From NCBI RefSeq assembly GCF_028463985.1, contig NZ_CP116766.1:868001-932000 (forward strand): 64,000 nucleotides of DNA, written 5' to 3'. The notes under the pieces were generated by a model that was not told where the DNA came from, did not search any database, and saw only the letters and a list, made by a program, of their open reading frames with translations. How positions within the stretch are numbered: position 1 is the first letter of the stretch; the number at the start of each line of letters is the position of its first letter. This DNA comes from Neisseria lisongii (GTDB lineage Bacteria; Pseudomonadota; Gammaproteobacteria; Burkholderiales; Neisseriaceae). This document shows positions 17,360 through 25,012 of the stretch, one piece after another. The position numbers were made by a program, and so were the translations under genes.

Positions 17360-18703
17360 ATGAATATTACCGAATTGCGCCGCTGCAATCTGCGGCAATG
17401 GATAGACCGCCATTATGCAGGGCAACAGTCCCGCTTTGTCGAAGCAATTGCCATCAATCAGGGCGAACTGTCGGCGCTGTTGAAAAACAAATCCTTCGGC
17501 GAGAAAAAAGCCCGCAAAATCGAAGCCGCAGCCGGTATGCCGCCGATGTGGCTGGACAACGAACATCTTTCCACTTCCCCAAACACACACGAGCAATCTG
17601 AAATGAACACACCTATTTCTACCATCCCCGAAATTCTCGCCGACATCAAAGCCGGAAAAATGGTGATTATCACCGATGCCGAAGACCGTGAAAACGAGGG
17701 CGACCTGCTGATGGCGGCGCAATTCGTTACGCCTGAAGCCATCAATTTTATGATCAAACACGCCCGGGGTTTGGTCTGCCTGCCGATGGAAAGCGAAATG
17801 GTCGAAAAACTCGGCCTGCCGATGATGACCCAGAAAAACGGTGCGCAATACGGCACCAATTTCACCGTTTCCATTGAAGCGGCGCACGGCATCGCCACCG
17901 GCATTTCCGCCGCCGACCGTGCGCTGACCATTCAAACCGCCGTTTCGCCGTCTGCCAAGCCCGAAGACATCGTCCAACCCGGCCATATTTTCCCGCTGCG
18001 GGCGCAAAAAGGCGGCGTGTTGGTGCGTGCCGGACACACCGAAGCCGGCGTGGATTTGGCACAAATGTGCGGCCTGATTCCGGCGGCGGTTATCTGCGAA
18101 ATCATCAACGACGACGGCACCATGGCCCGTATGCCCGAACTGATTGAGTTTGCCAAAACCCACGGCCTGAAAATCGGTACGATTACCGACCTGATCGAAT
18201 ACCGCAGCCGCACCGAAAGCCTGCTCGAAGAAATGGGCGACACGCCGGTATCCACCCCTTGGGGCGAGTTCCAACAACATGTTTATGTCGATAAATTATC
18301 CGGCGAAACCCATTTGGCGCTGGTAAAAGGCACGCCGACCGCCGACAGCGAAACGGTGGTGCGGGTTCACGAACCGTTCAGTGCCATGGACTTTATCCAA
18401 ACCAATCCCCGCCATTCATGGCCGCTGCCCAAAGCCTTGGAACGCATCCAGCAGGCGGAAAGCGGCGTGGTGATTTTGATGCACCGCATGGAAGACGGTG
18501 CCGCCCTGCTCGACCGCACCCTGCCCAAAGGCGTAAACCAAGCCTATAAATGGGACAGCAAAAGCTACGGCATCGGCGCTCAAATCCTCGCCGGTTTGAA
18601 CGTGAAAAAACTGCGGGTATTGGGCAAACCATCTTCCTTCACCGGCCTCAACGGTTTCGGCTTGGAAATTACCGGTTTTGAAGAAGCGGAAAAATATAGC
18701 TGA
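17360..18703 (+). CDS. ribB: 3,4-dihydroxy-2-butanone 4-phosphate synthase with N-terminal HTH-like domain and degenerate RibA-like C-terminus
   Basis: Makes the four-carbon riboflavin precursor from ribulose 5-phosphate. From the ATG at 17360 (447 residues): residues 1-81 resemble a repressor-type helix-turn-helix (CNLRQWIDRHYAGQQSRFVE, INQGELSALLKNKSFGEKKA); the RibB domain starts at residue 82 (MNTPISTIPE) with the metal/substrate motif ITDAEDRENEGDLL, and RAGHTEAGVDL in its second half; the last 165 residues resemble GTP cyclohydrolase II but lack the zinc cysteines and GDxxxSLRCDC motif, so that activity is not expected. The internal ATG at 17603 could be a second start (weak RBS), giving a classical RibB. 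An upstream TTG at 17294 is less likely. Confidence 0.88.
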   Translation: MNITELRRCNLRQWIDRHYAGQQSRFVEAIAINQGELSALLKNKSFGEKKARKIEAAAGMPPMWLDNEHLSTSPNTHEQSEMNTPISTIPEILADIKAGKMVIITDAEDRENEGDLLMAAQFVTPEAINFMIKHARGLVCLPMESEMVEKLGLPMMTQKNGAQYGTNFTVSIEAAHGIATGISAADRALTIQTAVSPSAKPEDIVQPGHIFPLRAQKGGVLVRAGHTEAGVDLAQMCGLIPAAVICEIINDDGTMARMPELIEFAKTHGLKIGTITDLIEYRSRTESLLEEMGDTPVSTPWGEFQQHVYVDKLSGETHLALVKGTPTADSETVVRVHEPFSAMDFIQTNPRHSWPLPKALERIQQAESGVVILMHRMEDGAALLDRTLPKGVNQAYKWDSKSYGIGAQILAGLNVKKLRVLGKPSSFTGLNGFGLEITGFEEAEKYS

Positions 18704-18704
18704 C

Positions 18705-18976
18705 TATAGTAATTTACCAAATTTCTAGTACATTCTAAATCCACTATAGTTAAAACACTAAGTTTTCCATACAAAAGCAGGCGTAGTTTGTGCTTAGCGA
18801 GGCACGAGCGTAACCCAACAAAATCTTATGTTTCAAGGTTTTTTAAATTAATGCTGGGTCTCGACCCAACCTACGCCCTGTTTAAAAACCGTATGGATTA
18901 TTAGGTTAATTTACTATATATATATTAACAGACACGTGCATGCTCCGGCATGCACGCTACGCCGAGTTTGGTGTAG
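18705..18976. repeat. Non-coding repeat region left of the IS110 element
   Basis: Contains TATAGTAATTTACC ... AAATCCACTATA at 18705-18748 (ends inverted, Correia-like), a stretch around 18780-18880 in which GGCGTAGTTTG...GAGGCACGAG and GGGTCTCGACCCAACCTACGCC face each other, then ATATTAACAGACACGTGCATGC and the hairpin CGTGCATGC-TCCG-GCATGCACG at 18935-18956. The final part matches 45491-45545. No coding potential seen. Confidence 0.6.
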
Positions 18977-19065
18977 CAACTGTATTTTTCACCCCGTCGG
19001 GCAAAAATACAAAAACGGTTAGTCTGAAGGCCGGTCTAAACAAAACCGGCAATACTTCAACATGA

Positions 19066-20028
19066 TCAAACAGCACTCACTGCCGCCAAACGATCCCGCA
19101 TCATCGCATTCAGAATCGTCAGCAGCTTACGCATACAGGCCGTTACCGCCACTTTGTACGGCTTACCCCGCAAACGCAGACGTTGGTAGAAGTCCTTAAT
19201 CCTCGGTTCGTAGTGTGCCGCCACCATCGCCGCCATATACAGCGTTTTGCGTACAGCACTGCGCCCGCCGAAACAGCGGCTTTTAAACTTCATTGTGCCG
19301 CTTTCTTTCACATAAGGGGCGACACCTACCAAACCGGCAATCTGTTTATGCGATACTTTGCCCAATTCCGGCAACATCGCACATAAGGTCGCCGCAGTAG
19401 TCGGGCCGATACCTTTGATGCTTTGCAGCAGACTGCTTTTGTCGCCAAAATGAGTGTCGTTATGTTCTTCGATCTGTCTGTCCAAAGCAGCAATTAGTGC
19501 GTCGAAATGTGCGATCAGTGCTTCAACACTTTGAATCTGTGTTTCATGTACCTGCTGCAAACGGTTTTTTTCGGCACTGCGCATTTCAACCAGTTGAGTG
19601 CGGCGGCTGATTAAGGCTTCGAGGATTTCTTCTGCCTCACTCGGCGGCGTATAGAGCTGCCGTTCCCAATCGGGCTTTTGTGTGATTACCTGTGCGTAAA
19701 ACGCCAACATTTTGGCATCGGCCGCATCGGTTTTGGTGAGTGATTGCGACTGTGCGAATTGGTGCGTCTGACGGGGATTGGCAATGATGACTTTGAATCC
19801 TGCCCGGTGCAGTGCTTTGGCCAATGGGATTTCCAGTCCGCCGGTGCTTTCCATCACAACCAGTGAGACCTGATGTTTTTTCAGGTATTCGATGGTGTGG
19901 AGAAAGCCTTTTTGGTTGTTGGTCTCGGTTTTGGTCTTTTTGGAAGACGTGATGCCGATAACGAAGTTTCGTTTGGCGATGTCGATACCGCCGTAGTTTT
20001 GGGTACTCATCATAAACCTGTCTTGCAT
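19066..20028 (-). CDS. IS110-family transposase (DEDD recombinase)
   Basis: 320 residues; translation may really begin at MMSTQ (20013). N-terminal RuvC-like DEDD domain: D16 in GIDIAKR, E60 in VVMESTGG, D101 and D104 in KTDAADAK. A middle helical region (about 140-195) is followed by the C-terminal domain with IKGIGPTTAATL (about 204) and GVAPYVKESGT with the conserved Ser243. All hallmark residues are present and the frame is intact, so the enzyme may be active. IS110 relatives use an element-encoded bridge RNA to pair donor and target (recent literature). Confidence 0.93.
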   Translation of the reverse strand: MQDRFMMSTQNYGGIDIAKRNFVIGITSSKKTKTETNNQKGFLHTIEYLKKHQVSLVVMESTGGLEIPLAKALHRAGFKVIIANPRQTHQFAQSQSLTKTDAADAKMLAFYAQVITQKPDWERQLYTPPSEAEEILEALISRRTQLVEMRSAEKNRLQQVHETQIQSVEALIAHFDALIAALDRQIEEHNDTHFGDKSSLLQSIKGIGPTTAATLCAMLPELGKVSHKQIAGLVGVAPYVKESGTMKFKSRCFGGRSAVRKTLYMAAMVAAHYEPRIKDFYQRLRLRGKPYKVAVTACMRKLLTILNAMMRDRLAAVSAV

Positions 20029-20173
20029 TCGGTTGTGTTGTCGGGCAACTGTCCGGTTGTGTTGATGGGTTGCCCGGCTTCCCTAAGCTACACAGCGGTT
20101 GTTGAACCTTGGGTGCGCACGGGTGGCGGCCGGGCGGGTGTTGCTTGTTATGATACTGGAAGTTGGATATACA
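20029..20173 (-). ncRNA. Candidate IS110 bridge-RNA region (5' non-coding end)
   Basis: The 145 bases upstream of the transposase are non-coding and structured. On the minus strand GGGCAAC...GTTGCCC can pair over a 19-base loop just before the gene, and a GC-rich segment (GCCCGGCCGCC) lies further upstream. In IS110-group elements the bridge RNA is encoded in this position; in the IS1111 group it is at the opposite end, where here 18978-19065 also has two hairpins (GCCGGT...ACCGGC, TATTTTT...AAAAATA). No transcript boundaries can be fixed by eye. Confidence 0.35.
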
Positions 20174-20239
20174 AGCGTGCGTGCCGCAGCACGCACGGGT
20201 TTGTTGATAAAACAGCCCCTCTTCTCCGTTCAAGCTCAA

Positions 20240-20280
20240 AATGATGCCGTCTGAAAACTAAATTTTCAGACGGCATCATT
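20240..20280 (-). terminator. AT-DUS-pair terminator after the Spy-like gene
   Basis: AATGATGCCGTCTGAAAA and its inverted copy around CTAA. It lies 28 bases beyond the stop of the minus-strand gene at 20308. This pair is of the ATGCC dialect. Confidence 0.8.
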
Positions 20281-20307
20281 GTGTGTTCAAACAGTTTCAG
20301 TATTGTT

Positions 20308-20721
20308 TCAGCGTACGCAGGTCGCCAGCCAGACTTTTTGCTGCTGCGGTGTCAGCAGATGGTAAAAGCGGTGTTGCAGTGCCAGTTCTTCCACCGAATA
20401 GTCCATACCCGAAAGATAGCGGGCTTCGACATAATCGCGGGCGCTGTTGTTGTCAAACACATCGGAAGCCATGATTTTCATGATATTCTGGCGGCGGTTG
20501 CGCTCGGAACGGGCGGCTTTTTGCACGGAACGGTCGTAGGCTTTTTTATATTCGATGCGGATTCGGCGCAGGTTGTCGTGTTGTTCCCGGCTTAAATTCA
20601 GTGGACGGATGTCGCAGTTGTGGGAAAAATCGTCTAAGTGAATGGGGGCGGCTTCTGCCGTTACGCTGCACACCAGCAGCGCAACACAAAACATTTTAAC
20701 GGGCAAACGGGCTTTAGGCAT
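20308..20721 (-). CDS. Small periplasmic protein, Spy/CpxP-like (tentative)
   Basis: 137 residues from the ATG at 20721 (an in-frame codon at 20793 would precede the signal peptide and is less likely). Residues 1-24 form a signal peptide (KMFCVALLVCSVTAEA) with cleavage after AEA. The mature part is a charged helical protein with LSREQHDNLRRIRIEYKKAY, an Arg/Gln-rich helix and LTPQQQKVWLATC, an LTxxQ-like motif as in Spy/CpxP chaperone-like proteins. Two cysteines remain in the mature protein. Identity is a pattern-level call only. Confidence 0.6.
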   Translation of the reverse strand: MPKARLPVKMFCVALLVCSVTAEAAPIHLDDFSHNCDIRPLNLSREQHDNLRRIRIEYKKAYDRSVQKAARSERNRRQNIMKIMASDVFDNNSARDYVEARYLSGMDYSVEELALQHRFYHLLTPQQQKVWLATCVR

Positions 20722-20942
20722 AAGAGACACAACGATTTCCAAGAATGGGAACAAATAGACTATAATTGAGTTCGGTGTGAATCGGGGTATCAATAAAGTT
20801 AACTTTTGTTAATGAATCCGCCTGTTTGATATATTTTAAAGTAACTGCTTTATTTTAAAGTTATTACGATTTGCCACCGACTGCCGAAAATAATCTGCCT
20901 GTGTTGTAAAAATACCGACTGTTCCGACCGGAGAAACCAATC

Positions 20943-21620
20943 ATGACCACTTACCGCATCGCCCCCAGCATTCTTTCTGCCGATTTTGCCCGTCTGGGCG
21001 AAGAAGTTACCAATGTGATTGCCGCCGGTGCCGATTTGATTCACTTTGATGTGATGGACAACCATTATGTGCCGAATCTGACTTTCGGACCTATGGTCTG
21101 CAAGGCTTTGAAGCCGTATGCCGGCGTACCGGTGGACGTTCATCTGATGGTCGAGCCGGTGGACGATCTGATTCAGTCGTTTGCCGCCGCCGGTACCGAC
21201 ATCATCACTTTCCACCCCGAAGCCAGCAAACATATCGACCGCAGCCTGAGCCTAATTAAAGATGCGGGCTGTCAGGCCGGTTTGGTGCTAAATCCGGCCA
21301 CACCGGTTCATGTTTTGGAAAACGTGTTGGACCGTTTGGATATGGTGCTGCTGATGTCGGTTAATCCCGGTTTCGGAGGACAGAGCTTTATTCCGCACAC
21401 TTTAACCAAAATCCGCCGTGTTCGGGCAATGTTGGACGAATATCAGTTAGCAAGCGGACGGAAAATTGCGTTGGAAGTGGACGGCGGCATTAAAACCGAC
21501 AACATCGCCGAGGTGGCCGCAGCCGGTGCGGATACTTTTGTTGCCGGTTCCGCCATTTTCGGCCAAGCGGATTACCGTGCGGTAATTGACGCTATGCGGC
21601 GGGAATTGGCAACAGTCTGA
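20943..21620 (+). CDS. rpe: Ribulose-phosphate 3-epimerase
   Basis: 225-residue TIM-barrel enzyme interconverting ribulose 5-phosphate and xylulose 5-phosphate (pentose phosphate pathway). Family motifs: IAPSILSADFARLGEE (residues 6-21), LIHFDVMDNHYVPNLTFG (metal-binding His/Asp, about 34-51), VHLMVEPV, LLMSVNPGFGGQSFI (about 136-150) and LEVDGGIKTDN (about 175). All catalytic Asp and His positions are present and length is typical. It has its own upstream gap (20722-20942) with no other gene visible. Confidence 0.96.
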   Translation: MTTYRIAPSILSADFARLGEEVTNVIAAGADLIHFDVMDNHYVPNLTFGPMVCKALKPYAGVPVDVHLMVEPVDDLIQSFAAAGTDIITFHPEASKHIDRSLSLIKDAGCQAGLVLNPATPVHVLENVLDRLDMVLLMSVNPGFGGQSFIPHTLTKIRRVRAMLDEYQLASGRKIALEVDGGIKTDNIAEVAAAGADTFVAGSAIFGQADYRAVIDAMRRELATV

Positions 21621-21628
21621 CCGATCGA

Positions 21629-21687
21629 TGCCGTCTGAAAACAGGGCTTGGGTTCAACGCTGTTTTCAGACGGCCTTGCGTTTTTTA
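21629..21687 (+). terminator. Terminator after rpe
   Basis: GCCGTCTGAAAACAG and its inverted copy CTGTTTTCAGACGGC enclose an 18-base loop and are followed downstream by GCGTTTTTTATC. Confidence 0.8.
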
Positions 21688-21775
21688 TCTGCATTCTCGG
21701 CAAACGGGCTTTTCAGACGGCCTCAAACAGGGTACATTTAGCCCATATTGTTTGCAATCCAGAGGAATATTATTC

Positions 21776-22990
21776 ATGGATCATTTTTTAAAATCCAAAA
21801 AGTTAGAACAAGTCTGCTACGATATCCGCGGCCCGGTTCATAAAGAAGCGCTGCGGCTGGAAGAAGAAGGCCACAAAATCCTCAAGCTGAATATCGGCAA
21901 CCCCGCCCCGTTCGGCTTTGAAGCGCCCGATGAAATTTTAGTAGATGTGATTCGTAATCTGCCAACCTCGCAGGGTTATTGCGATTCCAAAGGGCTGTAT
22001 TCGGCACGCAAAGCAGTGGTGCATTATTATCAGACCAAAGGCTTGCTGGACGTGAGCGTTAATGATGTCTATATCGGCAACGGCGTATCCGAGCTGATTA
22101 CCATGTCGATGCAGGCACTTTTAGACGACGGCGACGAGATTCTGATTCCGATGCCGGATTATCCTTTGTGGACGGCCGCCGCCACGCTGGCCGGCGGTAA
22201 AGTGTGCCATTATCTGTGTGATGAAGAACAAAACTGGTTCCCCGATTTGGCCGACATCGAAGCCAAAATCACGCCGAAAACCAAAGCGATTGTTATCATC
22301 AACCCCAATAATCCGACCGGCGCTGTGTACAGCAAAGAAATCCTACTGGAAATTGCCGAACTGGCCCGCCGCCACGGGCTGATTATTTTCGCTGATGAAA
22401 TTTACGACAAAATCCTCTACGACGGTGCCGTCCACCACCATATCGCCGCCCTTGCGCCGGACTTGCTGACCGTTACCTTCAACGGCCTGTCCAAATCCTA
22501 CCGTGTCGCCGGTTTCCGCCAAGGCTGGATGGTGTTAAACGGCCCGAAAGACCATGCCAAAGGCTATATCGAAGGCTTGGATATGCTCGCTTCCATGCGC
22601 CTTTGCGCCACCACGCCGATGCAGCACGCTATTCAGACGGCCTTGGGCGGCTATCAGAGCATCAACGAGTTTATCCTGCCCGGCGGCCGCCTGCTCGAAC
22701 AGCGCAACAAAGCCTGGGAAATGGTCAATCGGATTCCGGGGCTGTCGTGTGTCAAACCGATGGGGGCGCTGTATATGTTCCCGAAAATCGATACCGAAAT
22801 GTACCAAATCAAAGACGATATGAAATTTATCTATGATTTACTGGTCAAAGAAAAAGTCTTGCTGGTGCAGGGTACGGGCTTCAACTGGCACAAGCCCGAC
22901 CACTTCCGCATCGTAACCCTGCCGCATATCCATCAAATCGAGGAAGCGATGGGCAAGCTGGAACGCTTCCTGCAAAACTACCGCCAATAA
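21776..22990 (+). CDS. alaA: Pyridoxal-phosphate aminotransferase, AlaA-like
   Basis: 404-residue class I/II aminotransferase, most like AlaA (glutamate-pyruvate transaminase; length 405 in E. coli). Motifs: LNIGNPAPFGFEAP (about 37), SQGYCDSKGLYSARKAV, IINPNNPTGAVYS (about 178), DEIYDKILYDG (Asp and Tyr contacting PLP) and NGLSKSYRVAGFRQGWM with the Schiff-base Lys (about 241). Start MDHFLKSKKL at 21776 preceded by AGAGG; a TTG 24 bases upstream is not needed. Monocistronic; a DUS lies about 50 bases upstream. Confidence 0.92.
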   Translation: MDHFLKSKKLEQVCYDIRGPVHKEALRLEEEGHKILKLNIGNPAPFGFEAPDEILVDVIRNLPTSQGYCDSKGLYSARKAVVHYYQTKGLLDVSVNDVYIGNGVSELITMSMQALLDDGDEILIPMPDYPLWTAAATLAGGKVCHYLCDEEQNWFPDLADIEAKITPKTKAIVIINPNNPTGAVYSKEILLEIAELARRHGLIIFADEIYDKILYDGAVHHHIAALAPDLLTVTFNGLSKSYRVAGFRQGWMVLNGPKDHAKGYIEGLDMLASMRLCATTPMQHAIQTALGGYQSINEFILPGGRLLEQRNKAWEMVNRIPGLSCVKPMGALYMFPKIDTEMYQIKDDMKFIYDLLVKEKVLLVQGTGFNWHKPDHFRIVTLPHIHQIEEAMGKLERFLQNYRQ

Positions 22991-23128
22991 ACGCCGCCAA
23001 CCGCAGCTTTTCCCGCTGCGGTTTTTTTAACATTTTACAAACATTTCCTTACCGCTTTGGTGTTTATTTCCGCCCTGAAAATCCCGATAATAAGCGGCTG
23101 TTCCGTTTTATACCCAGATAAAAACATC

Positions 23129-23692
23129 ATGAATACCTTAATCAAAACCGCACTTGCCGCCCTCACCCTGAGCGCCGCATTCACCGCCCACGCCCAAACC
23201 CGTGCCACGATTGAAACCAATATGGGCAATATCGAATTGCAGTTAGACGAAAACAAAGCCCCGAAAACCGTTGCCAACTTCGTCAGCTATGCCCAAAAAG
23301 GGTTTTACAACAACACAATCTTTCATCGGGTTATCGACAACTTCATGATTCAGGGCGGCGGCTACACCGAACAGCTTGCGGAAAAACCGACCGATAAAGC
23401 GATTGCCAACGAAGCCGACAACGGCCTGAAAAACGCCGTCGGCACCATCGCTATGGCCCGCACCGGTAATCCGCATTCCGCCACCAGCCAGTTTTTTATC
23501 AACACCGCCGACAATCAGTTTCTGAATTTCAAAAACAAAACGCCCCAAGGCTACGGCTATGCCGTATTCGGCAAAGTAACTTCCGGCATGGACGTGGTCA
23601 GCCGCATCGGCAAAGTACCGACCACCACCCGCAGTTTCTATCAAAACGTACCGGTCAAACCTGTTATCATTAAAAAAATTACTATTCACTGA
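23129..23692 (+). CDS. Periplasmic peptidyl-prolyl cis-trans isomerase (cyclophilin)
   Basis: 187 residues with a clear signal peptide (MNTLIKTALAALTLSAAFTAHA, cleavage after AHA), so periplasmic. The cyclophilin fold follows: ATIETNMGNIELQLDENKAP, FHRVIDNFMIQGGG (catalytic Arg, about 72-85), MARTGNPHSATSQFFIN (about 116-132), GYAVFGKVTSGMDVV. Corresponds to PpiA of E. coli in length and localisation. Start at 23129; an in-frame upstream extension to 23057 lacks sense as it precedes the signal peptide. Confidence 0.93.
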   Translation: MNTLIKTALAALTLSAAFTAHAQTRATIETNMGNIELQLDENKAPKTVANFVSYAQKGFYNNTIFHRVIDNFMIQGGGYTEQLAEKPTDKAIANEADNGLKNAVGTIAMARTGNPHSATSQFFINTADNQFLNFKNKTPQGYGYAVFGKVTSGMDVVSRIGKVPTTTRSFYQNVPVKPVIIKKITIH

Positions 23693-23715
23693 GATGTAAG
23701 AAACATCTGCGTTGT

Positions 23716-24127
23716 TTACACAACAGGTTGAGAAAAATAAGCCTGTAAAACCTCAAAAGGCGTATCGCCTTTAAGGAACTTGGCTACACTGGTGACCGTA
23801 CGGTCAGACAAAATGACCGCATACAGTTCCCGATAATAGTCGTCAATGGCGATAAACAAGTAATCCCTCGGGGCGCTTACTTTTTGATTCTGCAATAACG
23901 GCAACCGTTTGGTGTCGAAATGTAGCATTTCGCCAAGGTGGAATTTGTTGTAGCGTTTAGCCTGTTTTTGAGTTTGTCTTCGATGTCTTTCTCGATTTTG
24001 GCTAAACGCTTTATGCCGTACTTGGCCCGTTTAAAACGGTTGTTGGTGCAGTTGCAGCCGTGCGGCCTTAAGGACTTGGTAAATGGTTACTCTGCTGACC
24101 CGGTATTACCGGGTCAGCAGAGTAACC
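23716..24127 (-). pseudogene. IS481-type transposase remnant, frameshifted
   Basis: Minus strand. The C-terminal open part (23928-23716) reads GEMLHFDTKRLPLL, then SAPRDYLFIAIDDYYRELYA and SVAKFLKGDTP, an rve integrase-core fragment with the first catalytic Asp (HFDTK) and second region (IDD). It breaks off before the final Glu. Upstream, VSRVTIYQVLKAARL (an HTH end) and NNRFKRAKYGIKRLAKIEKD can be read in other frames, with a frameshift near 23955. The N-terminal third is missing. Not functional. Confidence 0.75.
24085..24127. repeat. Perfect 43-bp palindrome in the IS481 remnant
   Basis: GGTTACTCTGCTGACCCGGT, three bases ATT, then the exact reverse complement. It marks the broken upstream end of the IS481-type remnant. 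The right arm encodes part of the transposase HTH (RVSRVT on the minus strand), so the left arm looks like an inverted duplication created at a rearrangement. Confidence 0.85.
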
Positions 24128-24179
24128 GTGATTTTATCCTGTGTATAGGCTCACCAAACAGCTTGGCGTTGATGAAGTG

Positions 24180-24500
24180 TCAGTCAGGACACTTGTTAAA
24201 CGCTTCGTCAAACTTGCCCGCCTTAATCAGCTCGGCCTCTTCGTTGTCCGAAAACTGCTTCAGCATCAGCCGCACCGCATCAGGGTCAATCCCTTCAAAC
24301 TGTTTCAGCTGCTCGCCTTGCGTTTTCAGCTTGCCCAGCAATTCGGAATTTTTCGCTTTCAGACCGCCGACCGCCGCCTCAACCGCAGCATCGATATCCG
24401 CCTGCGTCAAACCCTGCTGGCCGCCTGTGCCGCTGCCTGCACCATCACCGTCTGCACCGGCCTGATTGCGTAAAACGGAAAACATATTGCGGTAGTTCAT
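24180..24500 (-). pseudogene. Truncated phage head (scaffold-like) protein
   Basis: 106 residues: MNYRNMFSVLRNQAGADGDG, a Gly-rich linker, ADIDAAVEAAVGGLKAKNSELLGKL (coiled coil), and DPDAVRLMLKQFSDNEEAELIKAGKFDEAFNK, ending abruptly at CPD. The coiled-coil plus short repeats is typical of Mu-like phage capsid scaffold or assembly proteins, which lie downstream of MuF genes as here. The abrupt end next to the IS481 remnant indicates truncation. Exact function not assigned. Confidence 0.55.
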
Positions 24501-24570
24501 AAAACATCTCCTTGAGATAAAAAATTAACGGGCCTTGCCCGCAAAAAAGCCCTGCAAAACTCAGGGCAAC

Positions 24571-24594
24571 AAAAAAAGCGGCCTTTAGCCGCTT
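24571..24594 (-). terminator. Rho-independent terminator after the immunity gene
   Basis: On the minus strand AAGCGGC-TAAAG-GCCGCTT runs into seven T, 20 bases after the immunity gene stop. A second hairpin (GCCCTG...CAGGGC) lies just beyond, 24549-24567. Confidence 0.85.
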
Positions 24595-24613
24595 CGGTTA
24601 AAACATCAAAAAA

Positions 24614-25012
24614 TCATTTTTCCATATCCCACCAGAAAGCACCGATGTTGTAATGATAATGCTGACAAATTTCCATTACATCCTCATATTCATAAGCCAC
24701 CATTGCTTTAACACGGGCGTTCAACTCATTCGCCCCACAGCCGTCCCACTGATCTGGGACAAAATCCGCAGACTTATAACGGCTATACGATTCAGCACAA
24801 GAGAAGATATCGGTTTCCATCTCACCAATATAATCACATTCAGGGCTGATATCCACTTTGGTAAACGCTTTCTCGCGAAACCACAACCTTTGAAATGTAT
24901 CTTCAAACTCATTGGCGGAAACCTCGCCTGCCACAAGCTGCCGTGCTAAATTCAAGATTGGAGAATCACCGACCGGTTGTGGCCGCAGTTTCCATTTCAT
25001 TTTGGGATTCAC
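24614..25012 (-). CDS. Colicin-D-type immunity protein (phage MuF toxin antidote)
   Basis: 132 residues, acidic, cytoplasmic. The segment ILNLARQLVAGEVSANEFED and then TFQRLWFREK (about 20-48) matches the helical pattern of the colicin D immunity family (LaxxLxxGexsaxeFexxfxxlW). The remaining part is rich in Asp/Glu and aromatic residues (DYIGEMETDIFSCAESY), as expected for a protein that masks a basic RNase. Its ATG overlaps the stop of the toxin gene by 4 bases (ATGA), and a strong terminator follows, so toxin and immunity form a translationally coupled pair. Confidence 0.78.
   Translation of the reverse strand: MNPKMKWKLRPQPVGDSPILNLARQLVAGEVSANEFEDTFQRLWFREKAFTKVDISPECDYIGEMETDIFSCAESYSRYKSADFVPDQWDGCGANELNARVKAMVAYEYEDVMEICQHYHYNIGAFWWDMEK

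Larger units (their letters stand above)
18975..20176 (-). mobile_element. IS110-family insertion sequence (about 1.2 kb)
   Basis: Ends inferred by comparing the interrupted repeat here with the uninterrupted relative at 45491-45572: left flank ...GGTGTAGC (ends 18977) and right flank AGCGTGCGTGCC (starts 20174) join as GGTGTAGCGTGTGTGCC in the empty copy. AGC at both junctions (18975-18977, 20174-20176) fits a 2-3 base core. No terminal inverted repeats, as expected for IS110. It inserted between the two hairpins of a palindromic repeat. One transposase gene, about 90 bp of non-coding sequence on one side and 145 bp on the other. Confidence 0.85.

Noticed and set aside
23938..24465. 175-codon plus-strand frame
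   Set aside because: Antisense to the IS481 remnant and phage fragment; composition is Ser/Pro/Cys-rich as typical of shadows.
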